Counted from the stretch's first letter, positions 1 through 6,592 are shown. The stretch: 8,236 nucleotides of DNA from an uncultured bacterium (GCA_945917385.1 CAMEHJ010000037.1:1-8236), one strand, 5' to 3'. Translations and numbers: made by a program. Notes: a model not told the origin generated them from the letters alone.

Positions 1-2
1 TG

Positions 3-743
3 CTGTATGTTGTCGGAATCGGCCCCGGAGACGCACGGTACTTCACCGCGCAGGCACGCGAGGCGCTTTCGCGCGCGGAGGTGCTGTGCGGGTACACCGC
101 TTATATTGACCTCGTGCGGGACATTTTTCCCGATAAGGAATTTTTCACCACGCCCATGACGCGCGAGATCGAGCGCTGCCGCAAAGCGCTTGAGCTCTCG
201 CAGAGCGGCAGGGAGGTCGCCATGGTGTGCTCCGGCGACGCGGGGGTTTACGGCATGGCGGGGCCGCTGTACGAGCTTTTGCCGGAATACCCCGGCGCGG
301 AGATAGAGGTCGTCCCCGGCGTCACGGCGGCGCTGAGCGGGGCGGCGGTGCTGGGGGCGCCGCTGACGCACGATTTCTGCGTCGTGTCGCTTTCGGATCT
401 GATGACGCCGTGGCCGCTCATTGAAAAGCGTCTGAGATGTGCAGCGGAGGGCGACTTTGCCATCGCGATCTATAACCCCTCCTCCCGCAAACGCGCGGAC
501 TATCTGCAAAAGGCCTGCGATATCCTGCTCGAAGTCCGTCCGGCGGACACCGTCTGCGGCTGGGTGGAGAACATCGGCCGCGAGGGTGAGACTTCCCGCG
601 TGCTGACGCTCGGTGAACTTCGGGAGGAAAAGCTCAATATGTTCACGACCGTGTTCGTCGGCAACTCAGCGACGAAAAATATCCTCGGCGCGATGGTCAC
701 GCCGCGCGGCTACGCCATCGGTGAGCGGAGGGAGAGAGAATGA
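3..743 (+). CDS. cobJ: Precorrin-3B / cobalt-precorrin-3 C17-methyltransferase, 5' partial
   Basis: SAM-dependent methyltransferase that methylates C17 and drives ring contraction in corrin synthesis; in an anaerobe it would be called CbiH and act on cobalt-precorrin-3. The frame is open from base 3, so the gene starts upstream of the window; the GTG at 81 is an internal valine codon. Visible residues begin LYVVGIGPGD, the N-terminal glycine-rich motif of the tetrapyrrole methylase family, so probably only a few residues are missing. Further family signatures are CSGDAGVYGMA, VVPGVTAALSGAAVLGAPLTHD and IYNPSSRKRADYL, followed by the C-terminal TTVFVGNSAT. The 246 visible residues match the usual CobJ length of about 240. 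It overlaps cobK by 4 bp (ATGA). The family is certain. The choice between aerobic CobJ and anaerobic CbiH is inferred from the neighbours. Confidence 0.95.
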   Translation: MYVVGIGPGDARYFTAQAREALSRAEVLCGYTAYIDLVRDIFPDKEFFTTPMTREIERCRKALELSQSGREVAMVCSGDAGVYGMAGPLYELLPEYPGAEIEVVPGVTAALSGAAVLGAPLTHDFCVVSLSDLMTPWPLIEKRLRCAAEGDFAIAIYNPSSRKRADYLQKACDILLEVRPADTVCGWVENIGREGETSRVLTLGELREEKLNMFTTVFVGNSATKNILGAMVTPRGYAIGERRERE

Positions 744-1471
744 AAATTCTCGTTTTCGGCGGCACGGAGGAGGGGCGAGTGCTGGCATCAAATCTGTGCG
801 CGCTCGGTGCGGAGGTTGCCGTGAGCGTCGCAACGCCGCTCGGCGCGGAGGAGCTTTCAGGCATTGAAGGCGCCGAGGTGCTTGTCGGGCGGCTGGACGC
901 CAAAGAGATGGCGGCCTTGCTTCGGCGCTTTGACCTCTGTATCGACGCGACGCACCCCTATTCCACCGCCGTCTCCGCGAATATATCCGCCGCTTGCAGG
1001 GAGACCGGCGTTGAGCACCGCAGGCTTCTGCGCGAACAGAGCGCGCCGGAGGGCTGTACGCTCGTAGACGACACGGCTTCGGCGGTTGAATTTTTGAAAG
1101 AGCGCGAGGGGAATGTGCTGCTGATGACCGGGTCAAAGACCGTCGGGGAGTATGCCCCCCTCGGCGCGGAGCGGCTTTTTGTCCGCATTTTGCCGACGCA
1201 CGAGAGCCTGTCTCTCTGCGAGGCGGCGGGCATACCGCACAAGCACATCATTGCGATGCAGGGCCCGTTTACGCAGAAGATGAACGAGGCGACCATTGAG
1301 CAGTATGCCATCCGCTTCATCGTCACGCGCGACGGCGGCGCGGCGGGCGGCTTCGATGAGAAGCTTTCGGCGGCGAGAACATGCGGCGCGGAGGCGATAG
1401 TCATTCGCCGGCCAAAAGATGTCGGTGAAAGTATGGAAGAAATACTGCATTTTGTAAGGAAAAGACTATGA
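740..1471 (+). CDS. cobK: Precorrin-6A / cobalt-precorrin-6A reductase
   Basis: NAD(P)H-dependent reductase of the macrocycle at the precorrin-6A to 6B step (CbiJ in the anaerobic pathway). The 243 residues are normal for the CobK/CbiJ family. Signatures seen: the N-terminal nucleotide-binding segment MKILVFGGTEEGR (1-13), DATHPYS (69-75), MTGSK (129-133), HIIAMQGPF (169-177) and TRDGGAAGGFDEKLSAA (196-212), then a closing VIRRP. The TRDGG segment differs slightly from the TK(D/E)SG more often seen at this site. The start is supported by GGAGG at 727-731, 8 nt before the ATG, and by the 4-bp ATGA overlap with cobJ. Its own stop overlaps the cbiET start in the same way, so the three genes are probably translationally coupled. 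Confidence 0.95.
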   Translation: MKILVFGGTEEGRVLASNLCALGAEVAVSVATPLGAEELSGIEGAEVLVGRLDAKEMAALLRRFDLCIDATHPYSTAVSANISAACRETGVEHRRLLREQSAPEGCTLVDDTASAVEFLKEREGNVLLMTGSKTVGEYAPLGAERLFVRILPTHESLSLCEAAGIPHKHIIAMQGPFTQKMNEATIEQYAIRFIVTRDGGAAGGFDEKLSAARTCGAEAIVIRRPKDVGESMEEILHFVRKRL

Positions 1472-2640
1472 AAATTACACTTGTCGGCACCGGCGACCTG
1501 ACGCTCAGGGCAAAAAACGCCATAGAGAGCGCCGAGCTGCTTATCGGCGCGCAGCGCGTTCTGGATACGCTTGACGCAAAAGCGCAAAAGCGACCCGCCG
1601 TTCGGACAGATGATATTATAAATGTAATAAAAAGCGCCGGGTGTGAGCGCGTCTGCGTCGTGTTCAGCGGCGACACGGGCTTCTATTCGGGCGCAGCGTC
1701 ACTGCTGACAGCACTCTCGCGCGAGGGGCTGAGCGCGGAGATTATCCCCGGCATATCGAGCGTACAGCTCATGGCGGCGGCGCTTAAGAGTGCGTGGCAG
1801 GACTGGCAGCTTGTCTCCGCGCATGGCAGGGACTGCGACGCGGTGGACGCGGTCTGTGGGGGGCGCAAGACGCTGTTTCTCACCTCCGGGGCGAAGGGGC
1901 CCGCCGCGCTGTGCGAGGAGCTTTGCCGCGCGGGACTTGGAAAGCTTTCTGCGACCGTGGGCGAAAATCTCGGCACCGGGAGTGAGCGGATATACGTCGG
2001 CACGGCGGAGGAGTTTTCGGCGCGGGAGTTTGCACCGCTGAACGTCATGCTGTGCGCTCCGGCGCCGCTCTGGTGCGAGCGCACGCCCGGCATCCCGGAC
2101 GCGGAGTTTATCCGCGCGGAGATTCCGATGACGAAGCAGGAGGTGCGCGCTGCCGCGCTCTCAAAGCTCGCGGTGCGAAAAACGGATGTGTGCTGGGATG
2201 TCGGCGCGGGCACGGGCAGCGTGAGCGTTGAGCTCGCGCTCTGCGCGAAGCGGGTTTACGCCGTGGAGGAAAAGGCGGCGGCCTGCGCGCTCATTCGCGA
2301 AAACCGGGAAAAATTTCGTGCGTGGCGCATGGAGCTTGTCGAGGGGCGCGCGCCCGAAGCGCTTGAAGCCCTGCCCGCGCCGGACGCGGTGTTCATCGGC
2401 GGCAGCGGCGGCGAGCTTGACGCGATAATCGCGCTTGCGCTTAAAAAGAACCCGGACGCGCGCATATGCGTCTCCGCCATCGCGATAGAGACGCTGTCTG
2501 CGGCGGTAAAATCCATGGCGGAGCGAGGACTTACGGTTGAGGTAACTCAGATATCCGTCTCGCGCACGAAGAGCGCGGGCAGTCTCCACCTGCTGATGGC
2601 GCAGAACCCGGTGTTTCTGATAACGGGGAGCAGAGAATGA
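1468..2640 (+). CDS. cbiET: Fused CbiE-CbiT: precorrin-7 C5-methyltransferase / precorrin-6B C15-methyltransferase (decarboxylating)
   Basis: Bifunctional enzyme of CobL type, 390 residues, adding methyl groups at C5 and C15 and decarboxylating the C12 acetate side chain. Residues 1 to about 205 are the CbiE tetrapyrrole methylase domain: FSGDTGFYSGA (66-76), IIPGISSVQLMAAALKSAW (92-110) and LVSAHGRD (115-122). Residues about 220-390 are the CbiT Rossmann methyltransferase domain: TKQEVRAAALSKL, the SAM-binding WDVGAGTGSVSVE (243-255), and FIGGSGGELDAII (309-321). The N-terminal loop reads LVGTGDLT, about five residues shorter than the usual VGxGxGxxxxLT arrangement. AAGGA at 1456-1460 lies 7 nt before the ATG. 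The gene overlaps both neighbours by 4 bp. The fusion order E then T is the common bacterial one. Confidence 0.95.
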   Translation: MKITLVGTGDLTLRAKNAIESAELLIGAQRVLDTLDAKAQKRPAVRTDDIINVIKSAGCERVCVVFSGDTGFYSGAASLLTALSREGLSAEIIPGISSVQLMAAALKSAWQDWQLVSAHGRDCDAVDAVCGGRKTLFLTSGAKGPAALCEELCRAGLGKLSATVGENLGTGSERIYVGTAEEFSAREFAPLNVMLCAPAPLWCERTPGIPDAEFIRAEIPMTKQEVRAAALSKLAVRKTDVCWDVGAGTGSVSVELALCAKRVYAVEEKAAACALIRENREKFRAWRMELVEGRAPEALEALPAPDAVFIGGSGGELDAIIALALKKNPDARICVSAIAIETLSAAVKSMAERGLTVEVTQISVSRTKSAGSLHLLMAQNPVFLITGSRE

Positions 2641-3977
2641 AGAGGATAATGATATCGGCCATGCAGTCCGGCGGCGGGAAAACCATGCTGACCTGCGCTC
2701 TGCTTGCCCTGCTCAAAAAGCGCGGCACGGCAGCGGAGGCCTTCAAATGCGGGCCTGACTATATAGACCCGATGTTCCATTCGCGCGTGCTCGGCGTGCC
2801 GAGCCGAAATCTCGATTTGTTTTTGCAGGGCGAGACCGGAGTTTTGAAAACGCTCGGCGGTGCGCGAGGGGAAATCGCGGTGATAGAGGGCGCAATGGGG
2901 CTGTATGACGGCATCGGAGGCACGGACACCGCCTCTGCCTATGCGCTGGCGGCACTTACGAAAACGCCCGTTATCCTTGCCGTTATGCCTCGCGGCAGCA
3001 GTCTCACGCTGGCAGCGCAGATTAAGGGAGTTTCGCAGTTTCGGCGCGACAGCCGTGTTTCGGGCATAGTTCTCACAAACTGCCGCACCATGCTGTATGA
3101 GCATCTCAAGCCGGTTATCGAGAACGAAACGGGGCTTAAAGTGTTCGGCTGTCTCCCACCGATGCCGGAACTGGAGATACCCTCGCGCCATCTGGGACTT
3201 CTGACGGCGGGGGAGATAGAGAATTTGACCGCACGCTTTGACGCGGCGGCGGATATGCTGTCGGACTGCGTGGATGTTGAAGGATTACTTACCCTCGCTT
3301 CCGCGGCGGGACTTGAGTCCGTCTCGGAGACAAAGCCCGCCGCCGTGCGCGCGAAGATAGCGCTTGCGCGTGACGAAGCCTTCTGCTTTTACTACGAGGA
3401 CAGCCTTGACGCGCTCAGAGCCGCGGGCGCGGAGCTTGTTGAATTCAGCCCGCTGAGAGACGAGCGCCTGCCGGACTGTGACGGGCTGTATCTCGGCGGA
3501 GGCTATCCCGAACTGTACGCGAAGCGCCTTTCGGAAAACGCGTCCATGCGGCAGAACGTTGCCGCCGCCGTCCGTGCGGAAATGCCGACGGTGGCGGAGT
3601 GCGGGGGCTTTTTGTATCTCGGCGCGTCGCTTGAATCGGACAGCGGAGCAGCCTACCCCATGGCGGGCGTACTGCCGGGAGTGGGGCTAAAGACCGACCG
3701 CCTGCAATACTTCGGCTATACGGAGCTGGAGGCAGAGCGGGACAGTCTCCTTTTCCGCGAGGGGGAGCGAGTACACGCGCACGAATTTCACTACTGGAAA
3801 AGCACCGAAAACGGCAATGATTTAACAGCCGTAAAGCCGATGAGCGGGCGAGAGCGGCACTGCGGCTATGTAAACGAGAGCCTGTACGCGGCGTTCCCGC
3901 ACCTGCATTTCGGCGGGGAGATGCCGCTTGCCGCGCGCTTTGTTGCTGCGGCAGAAAGCTGGTCCAACGGGAGTTGA
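2637..3977 (+). CDS. cbiA: Cobyrinate a,c-diamide synthase (glutamine-hydrolysing)
   Basis: ATP- and glutamine-dependent amidation of the a and c acetate side chains of (cobalt-)cobyrinate; the aerobic counterpart is CobB. The 446 residues fit the family (about 450). The N-terminal synthetase domain shows the P-loop SAMQSGGGKT (7-16), FKCGPDYIDP (36-45) and EGAMGLYDG (84-92). The C-terminal class I-like glutamine amidotransferase domain shows LYLGGGYPEL (284-293), the nucleophile Cys322 in VAECGGF, and His422 in HLHF. GGGGAG at 2625-2630 precedes the ATG, which overlaps cbiET by 4 bp. The last residues, SNGS and the TGA stop, are encoded by the left terminal repeat of the element at 3961-4238, so the native C-terminus appears to have been replaced there. 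The loss lies beyond the conserved core and probably does not affect activity. Confidence 0.95.
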   Translation: MKRIMISAMQSGGGKTMLTCALLALLKKRGTAAEAFKCGPDYIDPMFHSRVLGVPSRNLDLFLQGETGVLKTLGGARGEIAVIEGAMGLYDGIGGTDTASAYALAALTKTPVILAVMPRGSSLTLAAQIKGVSQFRRDSRVSGIVLTNCRTMLYEHLKPVIENETGLKVFGCLPPMPELEIPSRHLGLLTAGEIENLTARFDAAADMLSDCVDVEGLLTLASAAGLESVSETKPAAVRAKIALARDEAFCFYYEDSLDALRAAGAELVEFSPLRDERLPDCDGLYLGGGYPELYAKRLSENASMRQNVAAAVRAEMPTVAECGGFLYLGASLESDSGAAYPMAGVLPGVGLKTDRLQYFGYTELEAERDSLLFREGERVHAHEFHYWKSTENGNDLTAVKPMSGRERHCGYVNESLYAAFPHLHFGGEMPLAARFVAAAESWSNGS

Positions 3978-3987
3978 ACACTCACCG
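3961..3987. repeat. Left terminal inverted repeat of the fold-back element
   Basis: Begins GGTCCAACGGGAGTTGAAC. It matches the reverse complement of 4212-4238 at 23 of 27 positions, with mismatches at repeat positions 1, 15, 20 and 25. The cbiA stop codon TGA (3975-3977) lies inside it, and its bases encode the last cbiA residues. Confidence 0.85.
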
Positions 3988-4094
3988 CATTTGAGCGGCA
4001 CTGTCGGGCTGCTTTTGATTTGTCGTCCTCGACTTGCGTCAGCAAGCCTTCGTCCTCCGCAGCAAAATCAGCTCCGATATTGCTCGCTCAAATG
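3988..4094. repeat. Internal hairpin arm 1
   Basis: A perfect 10-bp outer stem pairs CATTTGAGCG (3988-3997) with CGCTCAAATG (4085-4094). Continuing inward, GCTGCTTTTG (4008-4017) pairs with CAAAATCAGC (4063-4072) with one mismatch, and a small tip hairpin CTTGC-GTCA-GCAAG (4033-4046) lies in the loop. The stretches between are partly complementary. This is one of the two arms enclosed by the terminal repeats. Confidence 0.75.
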
Positions 4095-4103
4095 TGCTAT
4101 GCA

Positions 4104-4211
4104 GTTTTTACGGAGCGGATTTTTGTCCGGACGAGGCATTGCACGCAGTTAAGCCTTCCCGGCTTTACAAGTACAATAACGAAGTGCGGACGGAAATCCG
4201 CCCGTAAAAAC
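4104..4211. repeat. Internal hairpin arm 2
   Basis: The left arm 4104-4129 (starting GTTTTTACGG) pairs with the right arm 4187-4211 (ending CCCGTAAAAAC), with one bulged base and two mismatched positions. The loop of about 57 nt contains a further small hairpin, AAGCC-TTCCC-GGCTT (4151-4165). There is no U-run after the stem, so it does not read as an intrinsic terminator. Confidence 0.75.
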
Positions 4212-4238
4212 CGATGAGGGTTCGACTCCCGTTGGACT
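4212..4238. repeat. Right terminal inverted repeat of the fold-back element
   Basis: Contains GGGTTCGACTCCCGTTGGAC, which resembles a tRNA T-arm (GGGTTCGAxTCCC). It pairs with 3961-3987. There is no tRNA body next to it: no D-arm or anticodon arm can be built in the preceding 60 bases. It ends 8 bp before the cobT start codon. Confidence 0.85.
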
Positions 4239-4246
4239 AAGAAAAA

Positions 4247-5308
4247 ATGGAAAAGCTTGATGAAATAATAAAAAATATCCGCCCCGCAAACGAGGCGGCG
4301 TTTGAAGCCTCAAAGCTGCGCTGGGACAGCCTTGCAAAGCCGCTCGGCAGTCTTGGGCTTCTTGAAAACACCGTGTCGCGCATCGCCGCCCTGACGGGGA
4401 GTGAACAGGTGCACATGAAAAGGCGCGTGCTTATCGTCGCGTGCGCGGATAACGGCGTTGTGCGCCGGGGCGTCAGCCAGTCGGACGAATCCGTCACCGC
4501 CGCGGTGGCGGCGGCGCTCGGCGCGGGAGTGAGCACCGTAAACTACATGGCAAACTGCGCCGGGTGCGAGGTTTTGCCCGTTGACATGGGGATGCTCGAC
4601 TTCGCGGGAGCGGAGGGAGTTTTGAATCGGAGAATACGAAACGGCACGGAGGACATCACTGCATCTCCCGCGATGACGCGCGAAGAATGTGTCCGCGCGA
4701 TAGAGACGGGGGCGGAGCTTGTGCGCGAACAGCTTGAGCGCGACGCCGACATCATCCTGACCGGCGAAATGGGTATCGGCAACACGACGACCTCCGCCGC
4801 AGTGCTGTCGGTATTGCTGAACGCCGCGCCGGAAGGGCTTGTCGGGCGCGGCGCGGGACTGTCAAATGAGGGACTTGCAAGAAAGCTTCACGCCGTGAAA
4901 ACCGCGATAGAGGTAAACCGTCCGGACGCGGAGGATGTAATTGACGTACTCTCAAAGCTCGGCGGGCTTGATATCGCGGCGCTCTGCGGGGTGTTTCTCG
5001 GCGGGGCACGATACCGCGTCCCCGTCGTCATCGACGGGCTTATCAGCACAGCGGCGGCGCTGTGCGCATACCGCCTGTGCGAAAACGCACGCTGCGCGAT
5101 GCTCGCAAGCCATGTCTCGGCGGAGCCTGCGGGCGCGCTCGTGCTGGACGCGCTGGGACTTTCGCCGCTCATCACGGCGCAGATGCGTCTCGGTGAGGGC
5201 AGCGGCGCCGTCGCGCTCCTGGGACTTATCGACATGGCGCTCTCGGTCTATAACAGCGGTCACAGCTTTGATGCTCTCGGCATAGAAGCGTACACTCCAC
5301 AGTCATAA
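4247..5308 (+). CDS. cobT: Nicotinate-nucleotide--dimethylbenzimidazole phosphoribosyltransferase
   Basis: Transfers phosphoribose from nicotinate mononucleotide to the lower-ligand base to make alpha-ribazole phosphate. The 353 residues are the family's standard length. Signatures: LAKPLGSLGLLE (29-40), ADNGVVRRGVSQSD (67-80), GEMGIGNTTTSAA (173-185), GRGAGLS (200-206) and RLGEGSGA (314-321). Glu317 in the last motif corresponds to the catalytic glutamate known from Salmonella CobT. The ATG at 4247 gives a family-typical N-terminus, but the upstream bases CTAAGAAAAA hold no Shine-Dalgarno sequence, unlike every neighbouring gene. The fold-back element ends just 8 bp upstream, so the native ribosome binding site may have been lost or moved. 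The gene is followed after 15 bp by cobU. Confidence 0.96.
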   Translation: MEKLDEIIKNIRPANEAAFEASKLRWDSLAKPLGSLGLLENTVSRIAALTGSEQVHMKRRVLIVACADNGVVRRGVSQSDESVTAAVAAALGAGVSTVNYMANCAGCEVLPVDMGMLDFAGAEGVLNRRIRNGTEDITASPAMTREECVRAIETGAELVREQLERDADIILTGEMGIGNTTTSAAVLSVLLNAAPEGLVGRGAGLSNEGLARKLHAVKTAIEVNRPDAEDVIDVLSKLGGLDIAALCGVFLGGARYRVPVVIDGLISTAAALCAYRLCENARCAMLASHVSAEPAGALVLDALGLSPLITAQMRLGEGSGAVALLGLIDMALSVYNSGHSFDALGIEAYTPQS

Positions 5309-5311
5309 AAG

Positions 5312-5316
5312 AAGGA
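5312..5316 (+). promoter_or_regulatory. Ribosome binding site of cobU
   Basis: AAGGA, 7 nt before the cobU ATG at 5324, in the 15-bp gap after cobT. It fixes the cobU start. Confidence 0.7.
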
Positions 5317-5323
5317 AGAAATC

Positions 5324-5848
5324 ATGCTCACACTCGTGATCGGCGGCGCCGCCAGTGGGAAAAGTGAATATGCCGAGGCGCATGTGCTGGCGCTTCCGGG
5401 CAGGCGCATTTATATTGCGACGATGGAGCCTTTTGACGATGAGTGCCGCGCGAGAATCCGAAAGCACCGCGCCATGAGGGCACAGAAGGGTTTTGAGACG
5501 GTGGAGTGTTATACCGACCTTGCCGCCGCAAGCGTCCCTCCGGGGGCAAACGTCCTGCTCGAATGTCTGGGCAACCTCACCGCAAACGAGCTGTTCTCTC
5601 CAAACGGCGGCGGGGAGGCGGCGATAATCCGGGGCGTGGACGCGCTGTGCGAAAAATGCGAGAACCTCACCGTCGTGACAAACGAGGTGTTCTCAGGCGG
5701 CGACGACTACGAGACGGACACGCTCAATTATCTGCGCGTACTCGCCCGGGTAAACCGGTATATTGCCGCGCGCGCGGACGTGGTTATCGAGCTTGTCTGC
5801 GGCATACCGAACTTTCTGAAAGGCGGTGAGAGACGTGCTGATATTTGA
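5324..5848 (+). CDS. cobU: Adenosylcobinamide kinase / adenosylcobinamide-phosphate guanylyltransferase
   Basis: Phosphorylates adenosylcobinamide and then transfers GMP to give AdoCbi-GDP, the substrate of CobS. The 174 residues are close to the usual 180. Seen: the P-loop IGGAASGKSEYAE (6-18), YIATMEPFDDE (30-40), RIRKHRAMR with His48 (position of the GMP-accepting histidine in CobU), and LLECLGNLTANEL (78-90). The C-terminal part reads TNEVFSGGDDYETDTLNYLRVLARVNR instead of the classical NEVGxGIVPxNxxxRxFRDxxGxxNQ. I recall this style from clostridial CobU proteins, so it is probably a subfamily trait. A second, short CobU-like gene lies downstream at 6593. The coding end overlaps the start of cobS. 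Confidence 0.94.
   Translation: MLTLVIGGAASGKSEYAEAHVLALPGRRIYIATMEPFDDECRARIRKHRAMRAQKGFETVECYTDLAAASVPPGANVLLECLGNLTANELFSPNGGGEAAIIRGVDALCEKCENLTVVTNEVFSGGDDYETDTLNYLRVLARVNRYIAARADVVIELVCGIPNFLKGGERRADI
5825..5829 (+). promoter_or_regulatory. Ribosome binding site deciding the cobS start
   Basis: GGTGA, matching the anti-Shine-Dalgarno end of 16S rRNA, lies 5 nt before the GTG at 5835, inside the end of cobU. The alternative GTG at 5826 has only a weak AAAGG 2 nt upstream. The same GGTGAGAGA leader precedes the gene at 6593. Confidence 0.65.
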
Positions 5849-6587
5849 AACAGTCGCGGTTGCGTTTTCGATGTTCTCCGCTATCCCCATGCCGCAGTTT
5901 GAGTGGACGAAGCGCAATATGCGCTACGCGCTCTGCGCCTTTCCGCTTATCGGCGCGGTCATCGGCGGCGCGTGCGCGCTGTGGTCGCTTGTCTGTACGC
6001 GCTTTGCCATGCCGGAGCTTCTGCGCGGAGCGGGATTTTGCCTGATTCCCATTCTCATCACCGGCGGCATCCACCTTGACGGCTATGCCGACACATGGGA
6101 TGCCCGCGCAAGCCATGCGTCCTTCGAACGCCGTCAGGAGATAATGAAGGATGCGCACCTCGGCGCGTTTGCCGCGATACATCTCGGCTGTTATCTGATT
6201 GCAAGCACCGCTTTGTGGTCGGCGCTTCGCGAGTACGAATTTGCGCTCGCGCTCGGCTTCTGCCTGTCCCGCACACTGTCGGCGCTCGCGGTAGCGTCGT
6301 TCCCGATGGCGAAGGACACCGGCCTTGCCCATACCTTTGCAAACGCGGCGGATAAAAAGCGTGTGAGGGCGGTTTTGCTTGTTCAGCTCTGCGCGCTCTG
6401 CGCCGCGATGTGCTTCTGCTCCGGCGGCATTTTTGTTGTCTCGGCGGCGCTCGCGGTGTTTGCCTACTATTATTATATGTCGAAAAAGCAGTTCGGCGGC
6501 ATATCCGGCGACCTTGCGGGCTGGTTTTTGCAGACGGCGGAGCTTGCGATGCTCGCCGCCGCGGTCGCGTATGAATACATAGGGTGA
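5835..6587 (+). CDS. cobS: Adenosylcobinamide-GDP ribazoletransferase (cobalamin synthase)
   Basis: Integral membrane enzyme that joins AdoCbi-GDP with alpha-ribazole (phosphate) to give adenosylcobalamin (phosphate). It is 250 residues from the GTG at 5835, or 253 from the less likely GTG at 5826. Family motifs: the N-terminal FSMFSAIPMP, GGIHLDGYADTWDA (about 77-90, the acidic metal-binding motif), IMKDAHLGAFA (about 103-113) and FGGISGDLAGW (about 220-230). Several hydrophobic segments are visible, including FPLIGAVIGGACALWSLV, FCLIPILITG, AVLLVQLCALCAAMCFCSG and IFVVSAALAVFAYYYY, consistent with a polytopic membrane protein. It starts within the end of cobU (14-bp overlap) and its stop overlaps the ribosome binding site of the next gene, so coupled translation is likely. 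Confidence 0.95.
   Translation: MLIFETVAVAFSMFSAIPMPQFEWTKRNMRYALCAFPLIGAVIGGACALWSLVCTRFAMPELLRGAGFCLIPILITGGIHLDGYADTWDARASHASFERRQEIMKDAHLGAFAAIHLGCYLIASTALWSALREYEFALALGFCLSRTLSALAVASFPMAKDTGLAHTFANAADKKRVRAVLLVQLCALCAAMCFCSGGIFVVSAALAVFAYYYYMSKKQFGGISGDLAGWFLQTAELAMLAAAVAYEYIG
6583..6587 (+). promoter_or_regulatory. Ribosome binding site deciding the start of the short cobU-like gene
   Basis: GGTGA overlaps the cobS stop codon and sits 5 nt before the ATG at 6593, the same arrangement as upstream of cobS. It favours ATG 6593 over the in-frame GTG at 6584, which lies within this site. Confidence 0.65.
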
Positions 6588-6592
6588 GAGAT

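Larger units (their letters stand above)
3961..4238. repeat. Fold-back element with terminal inverted repeats and two internal arms (MITE-like or structured RNA)
   Basis: This 278-bp segment fills the junction between cbiA and cobT. Its ends form an imperfect inverted repeat (3961-3987 against 4212-4238, 23 of 27 identical, two of the differences still pairing as G-U). Inside are two more long inverted repeats, 3988-4094 and 4104-4211, so almost every base belongs to a stem or its loop. The two small ORFs readable across it have no ribosome binding site and no recognisable family, and no transposase is present. The layout is what a non-autonomous mobile repeat would show; an RNA with a closed three-way structure is the alternative. 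I could not find a clear target-site duplication (left flank ends AAAGCT, right flank starts AAGAAA). The structure is seen directly. The mobile nature is inferred. Confidence 0.75.

Noticed and set aside
666..1136. Long minus-strand ORFs opposite cobK and other genes
   Set aside because: They are shadows of GC-rich coding sequence: arginine-, alanine- and serine-rich translations without motifs, fully covered by well-supported + strand genes.
4104..4211. Intrinsic transcription terminator between cbiA and cobT
   Set aside because: The stem is followed by the right repeat, not a U-run, and the T-rich stretches lie inside the left arm. Partial attenuation by the hairpins remains possible but is not shown by the sequence.
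3928..4217. Two small + strand ORFs across the gap (about 65-75 codons)
   Set aside because: They lie mostly within the inverted repeats, have no ribosome binding site, and their translations show no family signature or sensible composition.
4165..4238. A complete tRNA gene ending at the T-arm-like right repeat
   Set aside because: The 75 bases before the end give no acceptor 5' strand, D-arm or anticodon arm; they pair instead with 4104-4129 as hairpin arm 2.
3978..4246. Cobalamin riboswitch in the only sizeable gap of a B12 operon
   Set aside because: No B12-box-like sequence or the conserved GCCACTG-type core is seen. The gap is explained by nested inverted repeats. A riboswitch would be expected at the operon's 5' end, outside this window.
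3950..4250. Target-site duplication flanking the fold-back element
   Set aside because: The flanks (AAAGCT on the left, AAGAAAAA on the right) share no convincing direct repeat beyond 2-3 bases, so none was annotated.
5826..5834. GTG at 5826 as the start of cobS
   Set aside because: It lies inside the GGTGA site that serves the GTG at 5835 and has a poorly spaced site of its own. The difference is only three residues.
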